From Notolepis coatsorum (lineage: Eukaryota > Chordata > Actinopteri > Aulopiformes > Paralepididae), in the NCBI GenBank assembly GCA_963971535.1, contig OZ020598.1:97227140-97291139 (forward strand): DNA of 64,000 nucleotides. The letters run 5' to 3'. This document shows positions 33,970-47,221 of the stretch, one piece after another. How positions within the stretch are numbered: position 1 is the stretch's first letter; each line of letters starts with the position of its first letter. The position numbers were made by a program, and so were the translations under genes. The notes under the pieces are model-generated. The model was not told the DNA's origin, ran no database searches, and saw only the letters and a list, made by a program, of their open reading frames with translations.

Positions 33970-34232
33970 AAATGGTAAATGGCTGCATTTATATTGCGCT
34001 TTTATCCAAAGCGCTTTACAATTTTGTTCCTCACAATTGTACTCATTCACTCACACATTCACACACCGATGGCAGAGGAAACCATGCATGGTGCCAACCA
34101 GCTCATCAGGAGAAATTAGGGGTTAAGTGTCTTGCACAAGGACACTTCGACATCCTGCCCGGGGGGGGAGCGGGAATCGAACCAGGAACCTCCGGATTAC
34201 CAGACGACTGCTTGACCTCTCGAGCCACTGTT
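33970..34232 (-). mobile_element. tRNA-derived SINE, family B, minus strand (copy 1)
   Basis: On the minus strand it begins with a tRNA-like head containing box B GGTTCGATTCC and ends in a 3' part with aaagcgctttggataaaagc. Two further copies, in the same orientation, lie at 48760-49001 and 56847-57089. The head-to-tail order is the same in all three. Confidence 0.7.
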
Positions 34233-35214
34233 TGTTTGATTGTAAACAAGATGTCTCAGAAGGTAAGGGCCAGATTGGCATACCATTTGATGTGAACATG
34301 CATGACTCCTAGGGAAAGAAACCTTTTGATTTCGGTGACCCCCATCAAAGTCTTTCTTAAGTCTGAGATAAGTCTGCTCACTCCGCCGCCATCTTGATAA
34401 CGGCAACACGATGAACAAGACCTGAGCCCTTCTACACGTGTGCCATTCAGTGGTTTCTGCCACAGAGTCCTTAGTTCCCATGGCAACCACTTCACTGCAG
34501 ACATCGTTATAAACTTTAAGTGTCTTTAAAACTCAATACAATGACATCACATTCACTTATTTTCTCTGATTGTTTGTTTTGTAGCAAGTAGTTCTGTTGT
34601 CGCTGCCTTCTTTAGCGTTATGAATGTATCCAGTGAAAACTCAAAACAGAGTGCTGTTTCTCCCCTCGGCTCCTTGCTCGAGAAGCATCAGCCGAAGGGA
34701 CTCTTGACGGCCTGATGGCCTTGGTACTTTGTACAAGGACTTTATTTGGACTGAGTGGACTGAATGGCATCTGTGAAGCTGTCTCTCACACAAAGCCATG
34801 TAAAAACACTTTGTGTCTACTATATATAATATATATATATATATTTTCAATCTTTAAGACTTGATACATTTCACACTGGTACGAGGCACGAAAGAGTGAC
34901 TGGTTGTCTTGTTTTTTTCTTTGTTGAGGGGAGGGGGGGGGGGGGAGTATATATTTAAACTATTATTATTTAGGGGAAAATGTGACGTTGTTGTTGTTGT
35001 TGTGCATCTCTGATCTCTTGATTTTGTCAGTTTTGTAAAAACAAAAAAGAAAAGAAAAGCACCGCCATCAGGCCAAACCTTCAATTTCCAAATGAGTGTA
35101 TCTCCTGGCACCATGCATCACGCCTAGAGATACTAACCATTTGATTTCTGTGATCCTTCCTCGAGTGCCACACTTGTTTACGTACTTTTGACTTTCTATT
35201 TTATACTTATCTAT
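34233..35214. other. Intergenic DNA, no gene recognised
   Basis: Contains a TATATA run near 34825-34845, a G run at about 34922-34946, and a GTTGTTGTT stretch near 34988. Open frames on both strands show no family similarity. Confidence 0.4.
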
Positions 35215-35320
35215 TTTTATCTAGCACACTCTCAGGAGCAAAACAGAAAGAAGCATTTCATATAAAAGTATTCTGTATTTTTGTATGACAACTAATAAAG
35301 AAACTTGAAACTTGAAACTT
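35215..35320 (+). mobile_element. LINE 3' end, plus strand
   Basis: The stretch from tattctgtatttttgtatga to aataaagaaacttgaaactt matches, in the opposite orientation, the 3' end of the LINE at 49448-50828. The short TTGAAAC repeats at the end are the retroposon tail. No coding part is attached, so it is a heavily 5'-truncated copy. Confidence 0.65.
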
Positions 35321-35917
35321 CACCGTAGTTAATAAGACCTTGTATACATGTGTATGTGCATGTGATGATATCTAAAGTTGAACCTAAAAGATATTTCTGA
35401 CAACATTTTTAATGGTAAGATTGCTATGCTATTGCTGTATCTTGAGCCATATTTGATCTGCGATGTTTAGTCTGAAAGTTAGATCTGAATTGTATTTGAT
35501 GTTAGAGGCACCACTGCTACATGGTGCCCTGCTTGTTACAGGCACCGAAAAAACCCATTGAGAAGAGGACTAAAATGAATGCATAGACTGAGTTTCTTTC
35601 AGCAAACACATTTAAATACATGGGGACCTCAAAGACATAGCTATAGTAAGTTGTTGAAAAGGACACAAATATGTCCTCTAGATGATTTTAGATGCCAAAA
35701 ATGGAATTGGGTTGAATGAAGCTTGAAGATGCTTATGGCATATATTCCATCTTCAAAAACAAAACACAATATTGTATATTGTGTTTTCCTTTGGTCATGG
35801 CACGCTTTATCAGGGGGTGTGTCTTGGATGGGGATGTGGTGGGGATTGATGTGTGCGGTGTTTGGGGGACTGGCTGTTCCGGGGGGGGGGGTCCACATGC
35901 TTTCGAGCAACACTGTA
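35321..35917. other. Intergenic DNA, no gene recognised
   Basis: No similarity seen. A G run lies at 35881-35890. Confidence 0.4.
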
Positions 35918-36130
35918 CTTATTGTACTTATTTTATACCTATTCTTATGTCTGCACTTTCTACATTGCACTACTTTTATTGTCTTTTATACCTATTCTTG
36001 TGTCTGCACTTCATGCATTGCTTTTATTCTGTCAATGTATGCTAATTGTATGCCTATGTTCATTTTATGCTATTTGCTGTGAAGCACTTTGAGCTGCAAT
36101 CCATGTATGAAAGGTGTTATATAAATAAAG
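35918..36130 (+). mobile_element. LINE-like 3' end (CR1/L2/Rex type) with microsatellite tail
   Basis: The sequence gctgtgaagcactttgagct followed by tatataaataaag is the typical 3' terminus of vertebrate L2/CR1-type LINEs and their SINE partners. It is followed by a (TTC)n tail. The first half matches the reverse complement of 18141-18245. No coding part is present. Confidence 0.6.
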
Positions 36131-36300
36131 TTCTTCTTCTTCTTCTTCTTCTTCTTCTTCTTCTTCTTCTTCTTCTTCTTCTTCTTCTTCTTCTTCTTCT
36201 TCTTCTTCTTCTTCTTCTTCTTCTTCTTCTTCTTCTTCTTCTTCTTCTTCTTCTTCTTCTTCTTCTTCTTCTTCTTCTTCTTCTTCTTCTTCTTCTTCTT
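36131..36300. repeat. TTC microsatellite running into the assembly gap
   Basis: A pure (TTC)n run that ends at the N block; the true length is unknown. Confidence 0.97.
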
Positions 36301-36500
36301 NNNNNNNNNNNNNNNNNNNNNNNNNNNNNNNNNNNNNNNNNNNNNNNNNNNNNNNNNNNNNNNNNNNNNNNNNNNNNNNNNNNNNNNNNNNNNNNNNNNN
36401 NNNNNNNNNNNNNNNNNNNNNNNNNNNNNNNNNNNNNNNNNNNNNNNNNNNNNNNNNNNNNNNNNNNNNNNNNNNNNNNNNNNNNNNNNNNNNNNNNNNN
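36301..36500. other. Assembly gap of 200 N
   Basis: Exactly 200 unknown bases. TTC repeat lies on the left and GTGTAATA repeat on the right, so the gap joins two unlike arrays and its real size may differ greatly. Confidence 0.99.
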
Positions 36501-39074
36501 TAATAGTGTGTAATAAGTTTGTGGTAATAGTGTAATAGTGTGTAATAGTGTAATAGTGTAATAATGTGTATAGTGTGTATAGTGTAATAGTGTAATAGTG
36601 TGTAATAGTGTAATGTGTGTAATAGTGTGTAATAGTGTAATAGTGTAATAGTGTAATAGTGTAATAGTGTAATAGTGTGTAATAGTGTAATAGTGTGTAA
36701 TAGTGTAATTGTGTAATAGTGTGTAATAGTGTAATAGTGTGTAATAGTGTAATAGTGTGTAATAGTGTAATAGTGTGTAATAGTGTAATAGTGTGTAATA
36801 GTGTGTAATAGTGTAATAGTGTGTAATAGAATTGTGTAATAGTGTGTAATAGTGTAATAGTGTGTAATAGTGTATAGTGTAATAGTGTAATAGTGTTATA
36901 GTGTATAGTGTGTAATAGTGTAATAGTGTGTAATAGTTTAATAGTGTAATAGTGTAATAGTGTGTAATAGTGTGTATGTATAATAGTGTAATAGTGTGTA
37001 ATAGGTAATAGTGTAATAGTGTAATAGTGTGTAATAGTGTAATAGGTTAAAAATAATAGTGTGTAATAGTGTAATAGTGTAATAGTGTAATAGTTGTATA
37101 GTGTAATAGTGTAATAGTGTGTATAGTGTAATAGTGTAATAGTATGTAATAGTGTAATAGTGTGTAATAGTGTAATAGTGTGTAATAGTGTAATAGTGTA
37201 ATAGTGTGTAATAGTGTAATAGTGTAATAGTGTGTAATAGTGTAATAGTGTAATAGTAGTGTAATTGTGTAATAGTGTAATAGTGTAATAGTGTAATAGT
37301 TGTTATAGTGTAATAGTGTGTAATAGTGTAATAGTGTGTAATAGTGTAATAGTGTGTAATAGTGTAATAGTGTTAATAGTGTGTAATAGTGTAATAGTGT
37401 AATAGTGTGTAGATAGTGTAATAGTGTAATAGTGTAATAGTGTGTAATAGTGTAATAGTGTGTAATAGTGTGTAATAGTGTAATAGTGTAATGTGTAATA
37501 GTGTGTAATAGTGTGTAATAGTGTAATAGTGTAATAGTGTGTAATAGTGTAATAGTGTAATAGTGTAATAGTGTGTATAGTGTAATAGGTGTAATAGTGT
37601 AATAGTGTGTAATAGTGTAATAGTGTGTAATAGTGTAATAGTGTAATAGTGTAATAGTGTGTAATAGTGTAATAGTTGTGAATAGTGTAATAGTGTTATA
37701 TGTATATGTGTAATAGTGTAATAGTGTGTAATAGTGTGTAATAGTGTAATAGTGTAATGTGTAATAGTGTAATATGTAATAGTGTAATAGTGTAATAGTG
37801 TGTAATAGTGTAATAGTGTGTAATAGTGTGTATATAGTGTGTAATAGTGTAATAGTTGTAATAGTGTGTAATAGTTAATAGTGTAATAGTGTAATAGTGT
37901 GTAATAGTGTAATAGTGTGTAATAGTGTATAGTGTAATAGTGTAATAGTGTGTAATAGTGTAATAGTGTAATAGTGTGTAATAGTGTGTAATAGTGTAAT
38001 AGTGTGTAATAGTGTAATAGTGTGTAATAGTGTAATTGTGTAATAGTGTGTAATAGTGTAATAGTGTGTAATAGTGTAATAGTGTAATAGTGTGTAATAG
38101 TGTAATAGTGATGTATTATGTGTAATAGTGGAGTAATGTGAATAGTGTAATAGTGTGTAATAGTGTAATAGTGTTGTATAGTGTAATAGTGTAATAGTGT
38201 GTAATAGTGTGTAATAGTGTAATAGTGTGTAATAGTGTAATAGTGTGTAATAGTGTAATAGTGTGTAATGTGATAGTGTAATAGTGTAATAGTGTAATAG
38301 TGTAATAGTGTAATAGTGTGTAATAGTGTAATATGTGTAATAGTGTGTAATAGTGTAATAGTGTGTAATAGTGTAATAGTGTAATAGTGGTAATAGTGTA
38401 ATAGTGTGATAGTGTAATAGTGTAATAGTGTGTAATAGTGTAATAGTTGTATAGTGTGTAATAGTGTAATAGTTAAATGTGTATAGTGTAATAGTGTGTA
38501 ATAGTGTAATAGTGTGTAATAGTGTAATAGTGTAATAGTGTGTAATAGTGTAATAGTGTAATAGTGTGTAATAGTGTAATAGTGTATGTAATAGTGTAAT
38601 AGTGTAATAGTGTGTAATAGTGTAATAGTGTAATGTGTGTAATAGTGTAATAGTGTGTAGGTATAGTGTAATAGTGTTAATTGTGTGTAATAGTGTAATA
38701 GTGTAATATGTGTAATAGTGTAATAGTGTGTAATAGTGTAATAGTGTAATAGTGTAATAGTGGTAATAGTGTTAATAGTGTGTAATAGTGTTAATAGTGT
38801 GTAATAGTGTGTAATAGTGTATAGTGTAATATGTGTAATAGTGTGTAATAGTGTATTGTGTAATAGTGTAATAGTGTGTAATAGTGTAATAGTGTAATAG
38901 TGTAATAGTGTGTAATAGTGTAATAGTGTGTAATAGTGGTAATAGTGTATAGTGTGTAATAGTGTAATAGTGTAATAGTGTGTAATAGTGTAATAGTGTA
39001 AATAGTGTGTAATAGTGTGTAATAGTGTGTAATAGTGTATATTGTGTAATAGTGTATAGTGTAATAGTGTTGCG
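36501..39074. repeat. GTGTAATA satellite array, left block
   Basis: About 2.57 kb of irregularly mixed units GTGTAATA (8 bp) and GTGTGTAATA (10 bp), with frequent one-base losses. The complementary strand contains no stop codon in its basic unit, which explains a spurious 570-codon frame made only of a few residue types. It is not a gene. Confidence 0.95.
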
Positions 39075-39104
39075 GGTTGTGTCATTGCACTCAGTAGGGA
39101 TATC

Positions 39105-39273
39105 CTCTTGATTGGTCTATGTTGACCACTCCCCCGATCCTTAGGCCGCGCCCCCTTTTTGTATCCTTTGAACCGTTTGTCATAGAGACTCGCGAGAGAC
39201 CCTCTCCCCCGTTGGCCGGCGGTGCACAGGCGTCACCACACTTTCACAATTTCCCCCGCGCGGAATTGTCTAG
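39105..39273 (+). mobile_element. Hairpin-plus-CTAG terminus, copy 1 (Helitron-like candidate)
   Basis: The last part reads ACAATTTCC, a short GC loop, GGAATTGT and then CTAG, followed by T. A 3' hairpin followed by CTRR and T is the pattern of Helitron 3' ends. Here the hairpin touches CTAG with no spacer, which is unusual. The copy at 41854-42021 is nearly identical, including a tGACCACTCCCC stretch. Confidence 0.4.
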
Positions 39274-39275
39274 TT

Positions 39276-39315
39276 AGTGTGGGTGACCTGGCGAAGCCAG
39301 GTTGCCACCCACACT
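39276..39315. repeat. Strong 40-base inverted repeat
   Basis: AGTGTGGGTG and ACCTGGC pair with GCCAGGT and CACCCACACT around a GAA loop, interrupted only by three extra bases on one side. It begins two bases after the CTAG terminus. Its outer arm word tcacccacact also appears in the terminus copy at about 41980. Confidence 0.9.
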
Positions 39316-40160
39316 ATACATATCCATACTCTTTTTATTATTCTTTATTCCACCGATTTTGCAAACACTTTGCAACACGTAAGCGTTCGCGCCCCATACA
39401 CGTGAAAGGTATCAAAATGAGCGGCTTGCCTATGGCAACTGCGGTCTCGAACCCGTAAAAGTTTCACCGCACCGTCTGGCTACGAATCGACTTTAAACGG
39501 TAAAATTCGGTCCCATTGGGAATGCATTGCATTTTAGAGTGTAGCAGCTGAAATAATCTTTTTCCCCCTACCTTGGGTGAATTGCGAGTGTGATCTCAAT
39601 TTTGGACGTAGAAATAAAACAAACACATCAAAACGATGACACGGCTGTCATCCCGCTCACAAAAGAAAAATAAATGGAATTGGACATTTCTATCTCAACT
39701 GACGACCATTTGTTTGAAGGTTCTCCTCCCCATTGACCGCCATGCAATCGCCCTCTAGAAATCACATTTTTCACACTATTTTTTAGCCTTCTGTTCCGAT
39801 CGCCGAAGGAGTGCCACAATATCGCACGAATGCCACAATATCGCGCACAACCCTTCGCCTACTCGTTGTAGTGCTCATGTGCGCGTCACAACGCTTCATC
39901 TCTTATAGTTTTCTTTTAATCAACGTGACAATGCAGTCATGCATCTGCCTCCATAGAAATGCATTGGATAGAAAATATGCAAGTCATAGTGATTGCTTCA
40001 CCTGTGTGGCTCATGGCTCACTCATGATTGGTTCAGCTGTGTGGCTCGTGGCTGAGCTGCCAATGACATCATCCACTTAACCCATCATTGGCCATCACTG
40101 TGTTGCAGTACTGAATTGCTGACAGCGCCCTCTGTCTTGTGGGTTGTGTCATTGTACTCG

Positions 40161-41848
40161 GTGTAATAGTGTAATAGTGTGTAATAGTGTAATAGTGTAA
40201 TAGTGTGTAATAGTGTAATTGTGTAATAGTGTAATAGTGTAATAGTGTAATAGTGTGTAATAGTGTGTAATAGTGTAATAGTGTAATATTGTGTAATAGT
40301 GTAATAGTGTGTAATAGTGTAATAGTGTAATAGTGTGTAATAGTGTAATAAATAGTGGGTAATAGGGTGGTGGTAATAGTGTAATAGTGTATGATGTGTA
40401 ATAGTGTGTAATAGTGTAATAGTGTGTAATAGTGTGTATAGTGTAATAGTGTAATAGTGTGTAATAGTGTAATAGTGTGTAATAGTGTAATAGTGTGTAT
40501 AGTGTAATAGTGTGTAATAGTGTAATAGTGTAATATGTGTATAGTGTAATAGTGTGTAATAGTGTACTAGTGTAATAGTGTGTAATAGTGTAATAGTGTA
40601 ATAGTGTAATAGTGTGTAATAGTGTAATAGTGTAGAATAGTGTAATAGTGTAATAGTGTGTAATAGTGTAATATGTGTAATAGTGTAATAGTGTGTAATA
40701 GTGTAATAGTGTAATTGATAGTGGTAATAGTGTGTAATAGTGTAATAGTGTGTAATAGTGTAATAGTGTGATAATAGTGTAATAGTGTGTAATAGTGTAA
40801 TAGTGTGTAATAGTGTAATAGTGTAATAGTGTGTAATAGTGTGTAATAGTGTAATAGTGTAATAGTGTAATAGTGTGTAATAGTGTAATAGTGTGTAATA
40901 GTGTAATAGTGTGTAAGTGTGTAATAGTGTAATAGTGTAATAGTGTGTAATAGTGTGTAATAGTGTAATAGTGTAATAGTGTAATAGTGTAATAGTGTGT
41001 ATAGTGTAATAGTGTAATAGTGTAATAGTGTAATAGTGTGTAATAGTGTAATAGTGTAATAGTGTGTAATAGTGTAATAGTGTAATAGTGTAATAGTGTG
41101 TAATAGTGTAATGTTGTGTAATAGTGTAATAGTGTGTAATAGTGTAATAGTGTATAGTGTAATAGTGTATAGTGTAATAGTGTAATAGTGTAATAGTGTG
41201 TAATAGTGTGTAATAGTGTAATAGTGTGTAATAGTGTAATAGTGTGTAATAGTGTAATAGTGTAATAGTGTAATAGTGTAATAGTGTAATAGTGTGTAAT
41301 AGTGTGTAATAGTGTAATAGTGTAATAGTGTGTATAGGTTAATAGTGTAATAGTGTAATAGTGTGTAATAGTGTAATAGTGTATAGTGTGTATATAGTGT
41401 AATAGTGTGTAATAGTGTGAATAGTGTAATAGTGTAAAGTGCAATAGTGTAATAGTGTGTAATAGTGTAATAGTGTGTAATAGTGTAATAGTGTGTAATA
41501 GTGTGTAATAGTGTGTAATAGTGTGTAATAGTGTAATAGTGTGTAATAGTGTGTAATAGTGTAATAGTGTAATAGTGTGTAATAGTGTAATAGTGTGTAA
41601 TAGTGTAATAGTGTGTAATAGTGTGTAATAGTGTAATAGTGTGTAATAGTGTAATAGTGTGTAATAGTGTGTAATAGTGTAATAGTGTGTAATAGTGTGT
41701 AATAGTGTAATAGTGTATATGTGTAATAGTGTGTAATAGTGTGTAATAGTGTGTAATAGTGTGTAATAGTGTATAGTGTGTAATAGTGTAATAGTGTGTA
41801 ATAGTGTAATAGTTGTGTAATAGTGTAATAGTGTGTAATAGTGTGTAA
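40161..41848. repeat. GTGTAATA satellite array, right block
   Basis: About 1.69 kb of the same mixed 8-bp and 10-bp units as the left block. The stop-free complement gives a spurious 612-codon frame that runs on into the terminus segment. Confidence 0.95.
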
Positions 41849-41853
41849 TCCTC

Positions 41854-42021
41854 TTTGATTGGTCTATGTTGACCACTCCCCAGATCCTTAAGCCGCGCCC
41901 CCTTTTTGTATCCTTTGAACCGTTTGTCATAGAGACTCGCGAGAGACCCTCTCCCCCGTTGGCCGGCGGTGCACAGGCGTCACCCACACTTTCACAATTT
42001 CCCCCGCGCGGAATTGTCTAG
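41854..42021 (+). mobile_element. Hairpin-plus-CTAG terminus, copy 2
   Basis: Nearly identical to 39105-39273, from cctctttgattgg to CTAG. TTATTATTC and a TTC microsatellite follow. CTAG is at 42018-42021. Confidence 0.4.
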
Positions 42022-42134
42022 TTATTATTCTTCTTCTTCTTCTTCTTCTTCTTCTTCTTCTTCTTCTTCTTCTTCTTCTTCTTCTTCTTCTTCTTCTTCT
42101 TCTTCTTCTTCTTCTTCTTCTTCTTCTTCTTCTT

Positions 42135-42165
<31 letters not shown>

Positions 42166-42177
42166 TTATTATTATTT
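42022..42177. repeat. TTC microsatellite with TTA ends
   Basis: (TTC)n of about 135 bp flanked by a few TTA units directly after the CTAG terminus. Confidence 0.97.
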
Positions 42178-43850
42178 ACGAACAGAAGGCTAGACAGAAG
42201 GAAAAAACCATGACGACCACTGAAAATTAAAATTACCATAAACTGCTTAGGTCAGTCAGGAGTACGTGATAATAGCTCTCTGCGGTTTTGCACCGTCTAA
42301 CCCGCCTTGTTAACTCATTCTGCGCCAATCACGGAAAAAGTCGGGTTTTAATCGTTATTTATTTTATTAGCTATATCCATTCATTTTCATCCATCCAGCC
42401 TGATGTTATCATTGGGAATGGGTCTGAGCTCGCAAAAGGGCAAATACCGCCGCCTTCCAGCTGGTATTGCACTCCATTATAAATGGTGTAGTTTCTTTTC
42501 TGGGACGATCCGAGCCGTGCGGGCAGGGTTTAGGTGCTCAGGCGAGGTAGGCCTTTGCAACGATGGTATGGAACAGTAACACCGCCCCCCACGCTAGGTA
42601 ATGTGGGACGGACCTCCACGAGCAGTATTTGGAATGGCGATCAGATAATTGGATTATTTCTTTTGCATTACATCAGATACCAGGTAAGAACACTATATAT
42701 AAAAGCTTGCGTCGATCTGATATTTCTTTCTACCCCAATCGCAGCTGTCTGTGTGTGGCTGTGTGTGGCTGTGTGCCGTTGGGTGGGAGGAGGTGGTTGG
42801 GGATCCCCGCGGTCCAGGGCTCTTTTCATTCTTGCATGAGGAAGGATGATTTCAGGATGATTAGATAATCAGGCGAAAAATGACAACGTGTTTAGTGTAT
42901 TCCACTAAAGGGCTATTATCGCGTCTTTTCCTGGGATTACTAAGAATCACCAAAACTATATTTATATTCAAAACGGTATAAAACGGAAATGTACGGATGA
43001 AAAAACAATCAGTTTTGTACTTGTTGACTGGAAGCAACTCACTGATAATGGACGGGTGTATTAGACCCATAGCTATAATTTAAGATATATTTTAAGCACT
43101 CGCAAATCTCGCAGTCCCCCCATTGATTAAAGCGGTGGCGTTCTAGCGCCCTCTTGCGGATTAAGCGATGGCGCAGATTCCTCAGAAAATGGCAAATTGT
43201 CATGTAATTCAGAAATAGGTTGAACATTTTGATATTGGCCATTTTGAGTGCTTTGAAATCTTCTCTATCTGTCTCCTTATTTACAAAACGTAATCCTACT
43301 TGTAAATATGTTAATTATTGTTAGATAGTCCGGCTGTATTATTTCCCACGCTGTGTGAAAAAACTACAGTTTTGTCGGACGGGAGTGGCTAAGTACTTTC
43401 AGTCTCAAGTTTCTATGACGGAGACGGGCAGAAATGACAGCTGGCACCAAATCCATTCCGAAGAAGACACAACGGACACAGTACTTTGTTGGCAGTGTGA
43501 AAATATGCCGAGAAACATTAAATATATTTGGAGCTGTGTGTGCTCAATTGTATCTGAATTGGGAGATTATCTCCCCCCTTCAAAATTGAAAGTGTAAGTG
43601 AAAGGTTGGCTGGCAGTGAGCATGTACAGTATTATTGAAATCTATTGCAACATCAGTATCCGCCCGGTTTGTACAAGTGATGTCTTATTTTGAAGGTATG
43701 AACCTGTACTTTCCTATCATGTAAAAATAAAATGTGAAGATTGCTCAACAAGAACCTAAAGTCACATACACTCTGTGACCATGGCAACAGAATAACAATA
43801 ACCTGCCCTCGGTTTTTTCTTGATTCTCTCACGCTCTCACTGTATCTGTG
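42178..43850. other. Mostly unique DNA with one repeat relic
   Basis: Open frames at 42288-42482, 42534-42839 and 43355-43597 have no recognised domain. Positions of about 43060-43145 match one arm of the 80-bp palindrome at 4939-5112 plus its outer neighbour (gtggtggc-type sequence), with clear divergence. Nothing else is supported. Confidence 0.45.
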
Positions 43851-44185
43851 TGTATCCCATATGATATCAATCTACAACCAGTGTCTCTTTATCTCTCTCT
43901 CCTTTTGTATCCCTTTCTCCAACACTACTGTCTCTATCTCTCCGCCTCACCTGTCATTCTTCTTTCTTCTCTTTCCTTCATCACCTATTCTCTAACCTCA
44001 CTGTGGCCTCACTGTGATCTCTCTCTCCCTCCTCTCCTCACCTCTACCTCACCCTCTCTCTTTTTCTGTTTCTCTTCCCTTCCTCATCCTCTATTTGCGG
44101 TCTCTCCATCTCTCCTCCTCTCTACCCCTCTCCTTCTCTTCTCTTTCTTCACATCTCAAGGCCAGAGGCGAGTAAGAAGAGCATT
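43851..44185. repeat. Pyrimidine-rich tract
   Basis: About 330 bp of CT-rich low-complexity DNA on the plus strand, leading into the GT array. No gene. Confidence 0.7.
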
Positions 44186-44187
44186 GA

Positions 44188-44398
<211 letters not shown>

Positions 44399-44424
44399 AC
44401 AGAGATTGAAGATAATAAGTTGAC

Positions 44425-44780
<356 letters not shown>

Positions 44781-44877
44781 CATGGTAACCACAGCTAGGA
44801 AAATTATAGCATTGAGAGAGAGGAGAGGGAGATGATGGTAGTTAGAGATGATGGAGAGAGAGGAGTGTGGGAGAAGG

Positions 44878-45176
<299 letters not shown>

Positions 45177-45289
45177 GTGGCATGCAAGGGAAATAAGTGA
45201 TGAGAGAGTGAGAGATGGGAACCTGTTAGGACTAGAGAGATGGGAACCTGTTAGGACTAGATGACAGAAGTAGAACGGTTGTGTAATGG

Positions 45290-45400
45290 TGTAATGGTTG
45301 TGACATCATCACCTCAAACTTCGATGCCCAGAGGGAGTTTTTGAACCCGGGTCTCCCACGCCCCGGGCAACAACTCAGACCGCTATACCAAGAGGTGAAT
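45290..45400 (-). mobile_element. tRNA-derived SINE head, family C, minus strand
   Basis: On the minus strand, box A TGGTATAGCGG (45380-45390) and box B GGTTCAAAAAC (45337-45347) are spaced about 40 bp apart, as in tRNA genes. The acceptor stem does not pair well and the body runs on past the T-arm, so a SINE is more likely than a tRNA gene. Confidence 0.6.
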
Positions 45401-45436
45401 TTACTGCTTTGCAACGTGTCTACAGTATGTATTTTG

Positions 45437-46335
<899 letters not shown>

Positions 46336-47221
46336 GTGCATGCATGCTAGTATAAATGTTGCGCTCCCCAGTCCCTAACCATGTTACATACGACAATATA
46401 ACCCTTGTCAGCTTTTTCACTCTGTCTCCCTGTTACATACCAGCCATTAGTATTCAAGCTATTTCAGTGAGGTCATTGTGGGCGTCGCCCCAACCTGGAC
46501 TTCATCGGGTTCCAGGTAAAACGCTTTCTTCTCATCCTTGTCTTCTCTCCAGTCGAGGGGGGGGGGGGAGTCCAGGATGAAAAATGGCTGCTAAACAGAA
46601 GGAAGGGAGCATCTACATTCCCTTGATCCCTGTTATTTTCCTCTCTTCCACTAAGGGTATAGAATGCATGCTTCCAGTGTATCCCACAATCCACTGCTCC
46701 ACACGGTTACTGAACCTGTGCCAAATCAATCATAGGCTTTCTCAGGCCTATGATGAAATGGTTTCAAATGCAATAATAAAACAAAGCTAGGCAGAATTTT
46801 TTTTTGAAGTAGTGACTGGTATTTCATTCAGTACAGACATGTATAACTGTGGAATATCTTAATCCAGGGAGGGGAGGAGGTGGGGTATATGGGGAGGGGT
46901 GTTAGACGAGGGAAGGAAGTAGGGATGGAAGGAGGGAGATGGCTCAACTTACTCAATTATGGTATATTGACTTGAGCAGACTGTTAGATCAACCCTGAAA
47001 CTGAAAATATCTGTTATAATAGTTAATTCAAAATAATGCATTGATAGTGAACTGTAACATTACAGGGACTCTCAGAGTAATAAAACAAGGAAGATGCACA
47101 GCGTCAGTATTGTGTGACATTCCTGAGGAGTTGTCAGGCAAAACCTCTCTCATGATAAGATTGTTTACACAGTTGTATAGGACCGCCATTTCAACCCCCA
47201 TGAACCAAACACCTTCTAGGG
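46336..47221. other. Intergenic DNA, no gene recognised
   Basis: A G run at about 46557-46568 and a G/A-rich stretch at about 46865-46935. Open frames show no similarity. Confidence 0.4.

Larger units (their letters stand above)
39075..40160. other. Unique segment between the two satellite blocks
   Basis: It starts and ends with near-identical copies of gggttgtgtcattg(c/t)actc (about 39079 and 40140). It holds a roughly 170-bp segment ending in CTAG at 39273 that is repeated at 41854-42021, then a 40-base inverted repeat at 39276-39315, then unique DNA. No coding gene is recognised. The layout suggests a larger element with the satellite as an internal variable part. Confidence 0.6.

Noticed and set aside
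37373-39085. 570-codon open frame on the minus strand, and the 612-codon frame at 40149-41987
   Set aside because: The complement of GTGTAATA contains no stop in any frame. The predicted proteins use only a handful of residues that follow from the satellite.
43355-43597. 80-codon frame as a possible host exon
   Set aside because: No recognised domain, no flanking splice pair, and no neighbouring coding sequence.
45330-45400. tRNA gene on the minus strand
   Set aside because: Boxes A and B are present but the acceptor stem does not pair and similarity runs on past the tRNA; a SINE head is more likely.
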